Assembly (NCBI GenBank): GCA_937910265.1
Contig: CALEPD010000214.1
Location: 1-7,375, forward strand
DNA from: an uncultured Bacteroidales bacterium
GTDB lineage: Bacteria > Bacteroidota > Bacteroidia > Bacteroidales > P3
Direction: 5' to 3'
DNA length: 7,375 nucleotides
Shown: positions 1 through 6,501 of the stretch, in pieces
Layout: the number at the start of each line of letters is the position of its first letter
How positions within the stretch are numbered: the stretch's first letter is position 1
Notes under the pieces: generated by a model
Told to the model about the DNA's origin: nothing
What the model saw: the letters and a program-made list of their open reading frames with translations, nothing else
The model's database searches: none
Position numbers and translations under genes: made by a program

Positions 1-74
1 CACTGACCGTCGCTCAATACATCAATTACTTAAATAAGCAACCGATTGGCAGAGTTAAATATGCACTGGTTTAA
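1..74 (+). CDS. C-terminal end of an unidentified protein (partial, 5' end outside the window)
   Basis: Reading from base 3 in frame gives 23 codons that end at a TAA at 72-74. The tail finishes ...QPIGRVKYALV, slightly basic and with a hydrophobic end. I chose this frame because the other two plus frames stop sooner (TGA at 4-6, TAA at 35-37), and because a strong terminator follows 58 bases downstream, as expected after the last gene of a transcription unit. The fragment is too short to assign to a family, and no function is proposed. It is on the same strand as the next cluster but is separated from it by the terminator, so it probably belongs to a different transcript. Confidence 0.55.
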   Translation, partial: LTVAQYINYLNKQPIGRVKYALV

Positions 75-132
75 TTCCGCCAACGGGTTCTTTACATAGT
101 ATTACATAAGCACCGAAAAGTGTCAAATGTTA

Positions 133-171
133 AAAAAAATATTGCCGCAAGGCAATATTTTTTTATTTTTT
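133..171 (+). terminator. Strong intrinsic terminator, possibly bidirectional
   Basis: Bases 133-146 and 151-164 are perfectly complementary (14 bp; the core is TATTGCC/GGCAATA extended by an A/T run) around a GCAA loop at 147-150, a GNRA-type tetraloop. A T-rich tract (T7 A T6) overlaps and follows the right arm. The opposite strand also has a run of eight T after the stem, so termination could work in both directions. It most simply ends the transcript of the gene that stops at 74. It is only 30-37 bases upstream of the cyclophilin start, so a promoter for that gene would have to lie inside or next to the T tract, or else transcription must read through. Confidence 0.85.
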
Positions 172-200
172 AAGTTAAAAAAAGATATAAATTGTCTATT

Positions 201-653
201 ATGATAGCTGAAATCAAAACTCAAAAAGGAATCATGAAGGCTGAGCTCTATGAAAAAGAGACTCCAGTCACCGTTGCTAACTTTGTCAAATTGGCCGAAT
301 GCGGCTACTACGATGGTTTGAGATTCCATCGTGTCATCCCCGAATTTGTTATTCAAGGCGGTTGCCCTCATAGCCGAAACCTTGGTGACCCCCGCGTAGG
401 TTGTGGTGGCCCGGGTTGGACTATCAAGTGCGAAACATCTGCCGAAAAGCAATATCACGATAGAGGTGTGTTGTCGATGGCCCATGCCGGTAAAGATACT
501 GGCGGAAGCCAATTCTTTATCTGCCACTGTCGTGCCAATACCCAACATCTCGACGGTGTGCACACCTGTTTCGGTAAGGTCATTGAAGGTTTGGACGTAA
601 TCGACCAAATTCGCCCCAACGACCTTATTGAGAGCATCACTATTGTTAAATAA
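201..653 (+). CDS. Cyclophilin-type peptidyl-prolyl cis-trans isomerase, cytoplasmic
   Basis: The 150-residue product is a single cyclophilin domain that would catalyse cis-trans isomerisation of X-Pro bonds during protein folding. Visible active-site residues, matched to human cyclophilin A, are R44 in FHRVI (R55), F49 and Q52 in EFVIQGG (F60, Q63), M93-A94 in GVLSMAHAG, Q104 and F106 in GSQFFI (Q111, F113) and H121 in LDGVHTCFG (H126). The position of cyclophilin A W121 is H116 here, a substitution I also associate with other bacterial cyclophilins; tryptophan at that site governs cyclosporin binding, so the drug should bind poorly (inference). There is no signal peptide, unlike periplasmic PpiA proteins. 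I prefer the ATG at 201; an in-frame TTG at 192 would add MSI. No Shine-Dalgarno is visible, only an A-rich leader. It is the first gene of the plus-strand cluster, 11 bases before the response regulator. Length is normal for a one-domain bacterial cyclophilin. Confidence 0.93.
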   Translation: MIAEIKTQKGIMKAELYEKETPVTVANFVKLAECGYYDGLRFHRVIPEFVIQGGCPHSRNLGDPRVGCGGPGWTIKCETSAEKQYHDRGVLSMAHAGKDTGGSQFFICHCRANTQHLDGVHTCFGKVIEGLDVIDQIRPNDLIESITIVK

Positions 654-664
654 ATACCATAACT

Positions 665-1360
665 ATGAATCTGGGAATTAAATTGTTGGTAGCAGAAGAC
701 GATCCCAATCTGGGAGCAATCCTAAAAGTGTATCTCACTCAAAAAGGATATAATGTATTGCTTGCTACCGATGGACAATCCGCCCTTGACATTTACAACA
801 AGGGTGACATTGACGCATGTATTTTGGACGTCATGATGCCTGTCAAAGATGGATTTACCGTTGCCAAGGAAATACGGCGCTATGATAAAAGAGTTCCGTT
901 GTTGTTCCTGACTGCTAAAAATCTTGAATCCGACAAACTCAAAGGTTTTGAAATCGGAGCCGACGATTACATAACCAAGCCGTTCTCCATGGATGAGTTG
1001 TTGGCCCGATTGAATGCAACCATCAGACGATCATTCGATGAGAGCAAACCCGACCGCAATGTTTTCCAAATAGGTCAGTATGTGTTCGATTACAATCACC
1101 AATCCTTGTCCATCAACGACAATACCCGTCAATTAACTGCTAAAGAATGCGATCTGCTTCGTATGTTTGCTGTCAATTTCAATCAACTTATCGACCGCAA
1201 TAGCACTTTGCAGAAAATATGGAAAGACGATAGCTATTTTGCTGCCCGTAGCATGGATGTCTATATTACCCGTCTGCGGAAGTATTTGCGAGAAGATCCT
1301 ACTGTTAAGATTATTAATGTCCATGGTGTTGGATTTAAATTGACGCAGGAAAAAGAATGA
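665..1360 (+). CDS. OmpR/PhoB-family response regulator (RprY-like)
   Basis: This 231-residue protein has a receiver domain (about 5-120) and a winged-helix Trans_reg_C DNA-binding domain (about 133-229). The phosphorylation site is intact: acidic pocket E11-D12-D13, acceptor D55 in LDVMMP, T83 in FLTAK and K105 in ITKPFS. The C-terminal domain shows the usual recognition region with SMDVYITRLRKYL and the final GVGFKL wing. The pattern ADDYITKPFSMDEL together with ARSMDVYIT is typical of RprY and its relatives in Bacteroidales, but the N-terminal half differs enough from RprY as I remember it that I leave the symbol blank. A sensor kinase would normally sit next to it; none is present here, the neighbours being a cyclophilin and a hydrolase. 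Its stop overlaps the start of the next gene (ATGA), which implies translational coupling. Target genes are unknown. Confidence 0.93.
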   Translation: MNLGIKLLVAEDDPNLGAILKVYLTQKGYNVLLATDGQSALDIYNKGDIDACILDVMMPVKDGFTVAKEIRRYDKRVPLLFLTAKNLESDKLKGFEIGADDYITKPFSMDELLARLNATIRRSFDESKPDRNVFQIGQYVFDYNHQSLSINDNTRQLTAKECDLLRMFAVNFNQLIDRNSTLQKIWKDDSYFAARSMDVYITRLRKYLREDPTVKIINVHGVGFKLTQEKE

Positions 1361-2124
1361 CACTCTCTTTCCTAGGTACAGGAACATCTCAAGGCGTACC
1401 GGTTGTAACATGTAAATGTCCGGTATGCAAGTCTTCCGATACCCGAAACCACAGGCTTCGGGCGTCAGTTCTTGTGCAAACTGATCTCGGAGCTTCTATC
1501 CTTATCGATATTGGGCCGGATTTCCGTTACCAAATGCTCCGCGAAAAAGTAGATCATATTGATGCTATACTTATTACCCATGCCCATCGTGACCATGTGG
1601 CTGGATTAGATGATATTAGACCATTCAATTATACTCAACAATCTAAAATAAAACTTTTTACCAATCGTTTAGCAAGCGACATCCTTCAACGCGATTATCG
1701 TTACATCTTCGAATTTCATATCTATCCTGGTTTGCCTGAAGTCGATTTGGTTACCGTTTCTGGTGACGAACCCTTTGTTGCTGCAAACCAAACTGTTATT
1801 CCTATTAAGGCCATGCATAAGGATATGCCTATATTGGGGTTCCGTTTGGACCGTATGGCATACATCACCGATGCAAACTTTATCGAGGAATCGGAATTGT
1901 TGAAATTATCAGGTGTTGAAGTTCTTGTTATCAATGCTCTTTGCCAAGAAAAACATTTCTCTCATTTTTCTTTACAAGAATCTATTCAGATTATCGAAAA
2001 GGTTGCCCCCGCAAAAGCTTATATAACTCATGTTAGTCATAGCATGGGTTTGTATGACAGTGTGCAACAAATTCTTCCAAAAGATGTCTATTTGGCTTAC
2101 GATGGTTTACATCTAGTAATATAA
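1357..2124 (+). CDS. Metallo-beta-lactamase-fold hydrolase, PhnP-like phosphodiesterase family
   Basis: The 255-residue product has the N-terminal signature GTGTSQGVP followed by three cysteines (C19, C21, C24), which in PhnP-type proteins help bind a structural metal. The catalytic metal motif HxHxDH is complete as H75-A-H77-R-D79-H80. Further likely ligands are H154 (KAMHKDMP), D172 (YITDAN) and H225 in ITHVSHSMG, with an additional H200/H203 pair in KHFSHFSL. PhnP itself is a cyclic ribose phosphodiesterase of phosphonate breakdown; no other phn gene is nearby, so the substrate here is unknown and a general phosphodiesterase role is the safe call. No signal peptide or membrane segment is seen, so it should be cytoplasmic. 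The ATG overlaps the response regulator stop by four bases, and seven bases separate it from the next gene. A tRNase Z role is unlikely because the flexible arm is not evident. Confidence 0.9.
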   Translation: MTLSFLGTGTSQGVPVVTCKCPVCKSSDTRNHRLRASVLVQTDLGASILIDIGPDFRYQMLREKVDHIDAILITHAHRDHVAGLDDIRPFNYTQQSKIKLFTNRLASDILQRDYRYIFEFHIYPGLPEVDLVTVSGDEPFVAANQTVIPIKAMHKDMPILGFRLDRMAYITDANFIEESELLKLSGVEVLVINALCQEKHFSHFSLQESIQIIEKVAPAKAYITHVSHSMGLYDSVQQILPKDVYLAYDGLHLVI

Positions 2125-2131
2125 GAGAATC

Positions 2132-3022
2132 ATGCTCAGTATTTGTATACCAATATATAATTTCGATGTTCGTAATTTAGTTGACGAATTATATAATCAA
2201 GCTGAAGAATTATCATTAGAATACGAAATCGTATGTCTTGACGACTATTCCGACGAGTCATTTCATATAATAAACCAGTCGGTCGCCGACAAGGCAAAGT
2301 ACATCCGATTAGACGAGAACATCGGACGTGCACGCATCCGCAATCAGTTTCTGTTATATACCCAATATAACTACCTGCTGTTTCTCGATTGCGATGTCGT
2401 ACCGGCAAATCAACGCTTTTTAAGTGTGTATGCCGACCTCCTATTTGCCAAACCTGCTCTTATATGTGGTGGCAAGCGTTGCTCCAAAGTGTATGACAAA
2501 CAGCACAAGTTACGCTATCATTTCGACCGTAAATGTGAATATATGGATGTTGATGACCGGCTGGCCCGCCCACGACACAGCTTCTCTTCAGCCAATTTCA
2601 TTGTCCGACGCAGTGTGCTGGAATCCATTCCGTTCGATGAACGTGTTTCGCAATACGGATATGAAGATACTTTGTTTGCCTATCAACTGCTGAAAAAAAA
2701 TATTTCGATAACTCATGCCGACAACAACGTTGTGCATATCGGCACTGAGACCAATTCCGAATTTCTCGAAAAAACCAAAGTCGGTATATCCAATCTTGTA
2801 CAAATCTACAAATGGATGGGGCAGGATGACAATTTCGTTCAAATGGATTCGATTCTGATTGCCTACCGTTTCTGTCAACGCTTTAAATTGTTGTGGCTGG
2901 TGAATCTCACATTTTCATTACTCGGCAATATGCTCGAAAAGTGGTTCGCCAAAGGCTGTGCCAATATGCTGTTGTTCCGCTTTTACAAATTAGGATTGCT
3001 TACGAAGGCAATGCCAAAATAG
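2132..3022 (+). CDS. Family 2 (GT-A) glycosyltransferase
   Basis: This 296-residue protein starts with the GT2 opening LSICIPIYN and continues with D37-D38 (CLDDYSDES, nucleotide binding), NIGRARIRN at 63-71, the metal-binding DXD motif D86-C-D88 (FLDCDVVP) and E178-D179 in QYGYEDTLF, the region that usually carries the catalytic base. It should transfer a sugar from a nucleotide-sugar donor to a glycan acceptor at the cytoplasmic face of the inner membrane. Residues about 240-296 are rich in aromatic, aliphatic and basic residues (FKLLWLVNLTFSLLG...), suggesting peripheral membrane attachment rather than a clear transmembrane helix. Donor and acceptor cannot be read from the sequence. It is followed after five bases by a second glycosyltransferase, so the two probably act in the same pathway, for example lipopolysaccharide, capsule or protein O-glycan assembly (inference). 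Confidence 0.92.
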   Translation: MLSICIPIYNFDVRNLVDELYNQAEELSLEYEIVCLDDYSDESFHIINQSVADKAKYIRLDENIGRARIRNQFLLYTQYNYLLFLDCDVVPANQRFLSVYADLLFAKPALICGGKRCSKVYDKQHKLRYHFDRKCEYMDVDDRLARPRHSFSSANFIVRRSVLESIPFDERVSQYGYEDTLFAYQLLKKNISITHADNNVVHIGTETNSEFLEKTKVGISNLVQIYKWMGQDDNFVQMDSILIAYRFCQRFKLLWLVNLTFSLLGNMLEKWFAKGCANMLLFRFYKLGLLTKAMPK

Positions 3023-3027
3023 AAGGT

Positions 3028-4167
3028 ATGGATTTACACCTGCACATAGTATCTTTGAATGTTCCCTATCCGGCCGATTATGGTGGTGTCATTGATATTA
3101 TGGGACGTATCATTGAGTTGCACAAGCAAGGTGTCAAGATTCATTTGCATTGTTTTCTCTACAACCGTCCACCGGCTGTACAGTTAGAGGATTATTGTGA
3201 GGAGGTGTTGTACTATAAACGCAACACCTCTTGTCTTTCTCAATTCTCCATGCGGCCTTATATCGTTCAATCACGACACTCCCAATCACTCGTTTCCAGA
3301 TTGAAGCGTGACAATTATCCAATATGGCTTGAGGGTTTGCATTGCTGCGATGTTTTGGAACTAATCTCAAACCGTCCGATATTTGTTCGCATGCATAATG
3401 TCGAGCACGATTACTATGACGGCTTGGCACGTGTTGAACGTAAAGTATGGAAGAGACTTTTCTTTCGAATAGAAGCCTTTAGGTTGAAGAAATACGAACA
3501 TGTGTTGCCGAAAGCTACAGCTGTGTTCGCAATAACGCAGAAGGATGCTTCACATTTCCGTTCAATAGGGTGCGATAATGTCATCTGTTTGCCGTCGTTC
3601 CATCCCGATTTCATGCGGCCTTTCCATGAAGGATTGGGGTATTATGTGCTGTATCACGGCAATCTTTCTGTGCCTGAAAATATCCATGCGGCTGAATATA
3701 TAATAAAAAACGTGGCGCCCTTTGTCAAATGCACCATTGTCATTGCCGGCAGCAATCCCGATAAACGACTGCTGGCATTGGCTGATACATGTGAAAATGT
3801 GCAGGTGCGTTCAAATCTGTCAGATGAGGAGATGTCCTCTCTTGTGGCGCAGTCGCAAATCAATCTCCTTTATACTGAACAAGCAACGGGTGTAAAGTTG
3901 AAATTGATTAAATCATTGAAACAGGGACGGCATTGTGTTGTCAATTCCACTATGGTTGAGGGAACTCAACTGGGCGCTTTTTGTCATATCGCCGACACTG
4001 CGGCTTCAATGGTCGATACCATCAACCGGCTGATGAATGAGCCCTTTTCAGAAAACGACTATTTGCGCAGAAAGACTTTTTTTGAACACCACAACGATTC
4101 TAAGCAACTTGTCGAAAAATTGTCCGTATTGCTTGAATGTAATGACACTGCGCAAGTGTCATCGTAA
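3028..4167 (+). CDS. GT-B fold glycosyltransferase (family 4-like)
   Basis: The 379-residue product opens with HIVSLNVPYPADYGGVIDI, the acceptor-side Rossmann start of GT-B enzymes with the diagnostic GG loop. MHNVEHDYYDGL at 122-133 is a second N-domain motif. The C-terminal domain begins near YHGNLSVPENIHA (209-221), continues with CTIVIAGSNPDKR, and includes GVKLKLIKSLKQGRHCVVN from residue 288, the position of the usual donor-binding motif; the common EAxxxG form is not exact (KSLKQG). I chose the ATG at 3028: it lies five bases after the upstream stop and the protein then begins directly at its first beta strand. An in-frame start at 2893 would add 45 residues entirely inside the upstream gene and without family-like sequence. 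AGAAGG immediately precedes the ATG but is too close for a normal Shine-Dalgarno. Its 3' end overlaps miaA by nine bases on the opposite strand. Sugar specificity is unknown. Confidence 0.9.
   Translation: MDLHLHIVSLNVPYPADYGGVIDIMGRIIELHKQGVKIHLHCFLYNRPPAVQLEDYCEEVLYYKRNTSCLSQFSMRPYIVQSRHSQSLVSRLKRDNYPIWLEGLHCCDVLELISNRPIFVRMHNVEHDYYDGLARVERKVWKRLFFRIEAFRLKKYEHVLPKATAVFAITQKDASHFRSIGCDNVICLPSFHPDFMRPFHEGLGYYVLYHGNLSVPENIHAAEYIIKNVAPFVKCTIVIAGSNPDKRLLALADTCENVQVRSNLSDEEMSSLVAQSQINLLYTEQATGVKLKLIKSLKQGRHCVVNSTMVEGTQLGAFCHIADTAASMVDTINRLMNEPFSENDYLRRKTFFEHHNDSKQLVEKLSVLLECNDTAQVSS
4142..4162. terminator. Inverted repeat over the convergent stop codons (possible weak bidirectional terminator)
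   Basis: ATGACACT at 4142-4149 and AGTGTCAT at 4155-4162 are perfect inverted copies around a 5-base GCGCA loop. The hairpin lies inside the last codons of the glycosyltransferase and contains the miaA stop. There is no intergenic space for any other terminator. Neither side is followed by a T tract, so an ordinary intrinsic terminator is not supported; it may act as an RNA 3' end stabiliser, or be a chance palindrome. Confidence 0.35.
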
Positions 4168-5025
4168 GTCAATACAGTCGTATTCTCCGTCACGTCTAAT
4201 CCATGTCATTTGTTTTTTGGCATATTGCCATGTGTGGTTTTTGAATTCCTGTATACGGGTGTCAAGCAGGGATATTGGCTCTTGGCCACTTACTATATCG
4301 AAAAATTCCTTGTATCCCACAGTGTTCAACGGCTGTAGGTTGCGGTAGGGTAGCATCTCCTTTACTTCGTCAAGCAGTCCCTCATTTATCATTTCGTCAG
4401 CTCTTTTGTCTATCCTTGAGCGTAGCTTTTCAGGGCTGTCTATCAGAGCTGTCTTTTTTATCGAAAATGCTCTTGGACGACGGTCTTGTTTCAATACTTT
4501 GCTGTAGGCTTCCCCTGTGGTGATGCATACTTCCAATGCCCGCTGCAGTCTTACAGGATTGTTTTTGTCAATGGTCTCATACGTGGTGGGGTCAATCTGT
4601 TTAAGCTGTTGCTGAAAACTTTCAATACCTTCGTCTGCAAGCTGTTTTTTGAGTTTTTCTCGCAATCCGGGTGCCGGGTCGGGCAAAACAGCCATGCCTT
4701 TGCAAAGGGCGTCAATATACAATCCGCTGCCTCCTACGGCTATGGCATTGTCGTTGTTGGCAAAAAGGCTCTCAAGCAATTTGAGTGCATCCTGCTCGTA
4801 TTCAAATACATTGTATGGATTTAGTATCGATCGGCTTGCTATAAAATGGTGGGGTGCTGATGCCAGCTCTATGGTTGTGGGGCGGGCTACTCCGATATTG
4901 AGTTCCTTGTAAAATTGCCTTGAGTCGCACGAAAGTATTTCACAATTCAGTTCTCGTGCTTTTTGTATGGCGAAGCGGGTTTTGCCTACAGCCGTGGGGC
5001 CGGCAATGACATAAAGGGTTTTCAT
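4159..5025 (-). CDS. miaA: tRNA dimethylallyltransferase (tRNA A37 isopentenyltransferase)
   Basis: MiaA transfers the dimethylallyl group of DMAPP to N6 of A37 in tRNAs that read codons beginning with U, making i6A, which MiaB can then methylthiolate. The 288-residue product has the P-loop GPTAVGKT at 9-16, D34-S35 with RQFY after it (the conserved substrate-binding DS motif), APHHFI, GGSGLYIDALCKG at about 98-110, the NPVRLQRALEV segment and a C-terminal TVGYKEF plus QYAKKQMTWIRR, all family hallmarks. It is a little shorter than the E. coli enzyme (316 residues) but complete. It is the last gene of the minus-strand cluster, starting nine bases after the cca stop, which suggests coupled translation; a TAGG formed partly by the cca stop codon could act as a weak ribosome site. 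Its end overlaps the facing glycosyltransferase gene by nine bases. Confidence 0.96.
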   Translation of the reverse strand: MKTLYVIAGPTAVGKTRFAIQKARELNCEILSCDSRQFYKELNIGVARPTTIELASAPHHFIASRSILNPYNVFEYEQDALKLLESLFANNDNAIAVGGSGLYIDALCKGMAVLPDPAPGLREKLKKQLADEGIESFQQQLKQIDPTTYETIDKNNPVRLQRALEVCITTGEAYSKVLKQDRRPRAFSIKKTALIDSPEKLRSRIDKRADEMINEGLLDEVKEMLPYRNLQPLNTVGYKEFFDIVSGQEPISLLDTRIQEFKNHTWQYAKKQMTWIRRDGEYDCIDLR

Positions 5026-5034
5026 GATGATTGC

Positions 5035-6477
5035 CTATTGGTTGTCGCTTACGCTCTTCAGTCCTATTTCATTGGCTATTTCGTGCATCATTTGAATGGC
5101 GGATTCTCGTTCGTTTGGAATTTTTCCGTCAAGAATGGCATCTTTGATGGTGTCTTTTATGATTCCGATTTCCCGGCAAGGTCCCACACCGAAGGTTTTC
5201 ATGATGTCCTCTCGGCTCACCGGAGGTTGGAAATTGCGGATGCGGTCTTTCTCTTCAATTTCCACCAACTTTTGTCTTACTATAAGAAAGTTGTTCTTGA
5301 AGCGTTTCACCTTTTCCATGTTTTTGCTGGTGATGTCGGCCTCACATAACGCCATCAAGTCGTCAATGTCTTCGCCGGCATCGAAAAGCAATCTTCTCAC
5401 GGCCGAGTCGGTTACAATGTCTTCAGCCAGTATAATGGGACGGAGGTGCAGCAAAACAAGTTTCTCGACATATCGCATTTTTGTGTCAAGAGGTAGTCTC
5501 AGTCGGTTGAATATCTTTTTTACCATTTTGCATCCGCGCACTTCGTGTCCGTGGAATGTCCATCCAAGTTTGGCATCGTATCGTTTTGTGTCGGGCTTCC
5601 CGATGTCGTGCATGATGGCTGCCCAACGCAACCAGAGGTCACCTCCCGATGCGGCTACATGATCCAGCACCTCCAACGTGTGCTTGAAGTTGTCTTTGTG
5701 CGAACGGCCGTCAACAGTTTCGGTTCCACGCAATCGGTCCAATTCCGGGAATATAAAGGCAAGTATTCCTGTTTTCTGCATCAGCTCGAAACCGTACGAA
5801 GGATGGTTTGAACTTACAATTTTGTTGAGCTCTACGCATATACGTTCGGCCGATACAATCGATAAACGTTCAACATTGCGTTTAATGGCGTCAAAAGTGT
5901 CTATATGTATTACAAAATTCAGTTGGGCGGCAAAGCGTACGGCCCTCATCATGCGTAACGGGTCGTCACTGAATGTAATGTCGGGGTCAAGTGGAGTTTT
6001 GATAAGTCCGTTGCCCAAATCCCGAATGCCGTGAAATGGGTCAAGCAGACTTCCGAAATTATGGCTGTTTAATCCAACCGCCATGGCGTTGATGGTGAAG
6101 TCTCTTCTGTTTTGGTCGTCCTCCAATGTCCCGTCTTCTACAATGGGTTTACGACTGTCCAGTCGGTAGCTCTCTTTACGGGCACCCACAAATTCTATCT
6201 GCCATTTTTCATCGTTGTAGTAATAAATAAACGATGCTGTGCCAAAGTTTTTGAATACATTTACCTGAATTTCTTTATGGTGCAGTTTTCCTATCTCTTT
6301 GGCAACTTCGTTGGCAAGGGCAATGCCGTTACCAATACACACTACATCGATATCCGTACAATGGCGTTGCAGGAAATAGTCTCTTACCACACCTCCAACA
6401 GTGTAGGCTTCCACATTCATGCGGTCGGCTACTTCTCCTATAATCTTGTATATGGGTATTTCCAACTTGACGTCCAT
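5035..6477 (-). CDS. cca: CCA-adding enzyme (tRNA nucleotidyltransferase) with HD domain
   Basis: The enzyme builds or repairs the 3'-terminal CCA of tRNAs from CTP and ATP. The 480-residue product has the class II nucleotidyltransferase head: GGVVRD at 28-33, catalytic D42-I-D44, RRDFTINAMA at 124-133 and the neck motif DDPLRMMRAVRFA at 171-183, with a D/R-type nucleotide-selecting segment in the ERIxxEL region near 211-217. An HD phosphohydrolase domain follows, with H266 and the H290-D291 pair in IMHDIGK, and H314-type residues in FHGHEVRG. HD-containing CCA enzymes can also have 2',3'-cyclic phosphodiesterase or phosphatase activity, which is inferred here. Because poly(A) polymerase I belongs to the same family, that activity is an alternative, but the motif set and single copy next to miaA favour cca. 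I chose the ATG at 6477; an in-frame TTG at 6492 would add MLTIT. It lies 24 bases after the lipoprotein gene and nine bases before miaA. Confidence 0.95.
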   Translation of the reverse strand: MDVKLEIPIYKIIGEVADRMNVEAYTVGGVVRDYFLQRHCTDIDVVCIGNGIALANEVAKEIGKLHHKEIQVNVFKNFGTASFIYYYNDEKWQIEFVGARKESYRLDSRKPIVEDGTLEDDQNRRDFTINAMAVGLNSHNFGSLLDPFHGIRDLGNGLIKTPLDPDITFSDDPLRMMRAVRFAAQLNFVIHIDTFDAIKRNVERLSIVSAERICVELNKIVSSNHPSYGFELMQKTGILAFIFPELDRLRGTETVDGRSHKDNFKHTLEVLDHVAASGGDLWLRWAAIMHDIGKPDTKRYDAKLGWTFHGHEVRGCKMVKKIFNRLRLPLDTKMRYVEKLVLLHLRPIILAEDIVTDSAVRRLLFDAGEDIDDLMALCEADITSKNMEKVKRFKNNFLIVRQKLVEIEEKDRIRNFQPPVSREDIMKTFGVGPCREIGIIKDTIKDAILDGKIPNERESAIQMMHEIANEIGLKSVSDNQ

Positions 6478-6501
6478 TGTGATTGTAAGCAAAATGTGTG
6501 G

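Noticed and set aside
123..608. A 161-codon minus-strand frame antisense to the cyclophilin.
   Set aside because: It is the complement of a clear cyclophilin gene and its last codons read through the terminator hairpin; no domain is visible.
2893..3027. A 45-codon N-terminal extension of the GT-B glycosyltransferase.
   Set aside because: It lies wholly inside the GT2 gene, begins at a non-ATG codon, and does not look like GT-B sequence; the ATG at 3028 sits directly before the first conserved strand.
4275..4912. Several short plus-strand frames opposite miaA.
   Set aside because: They overlap each other and the conserved miaA motifs, with no start signals or recognisable products.
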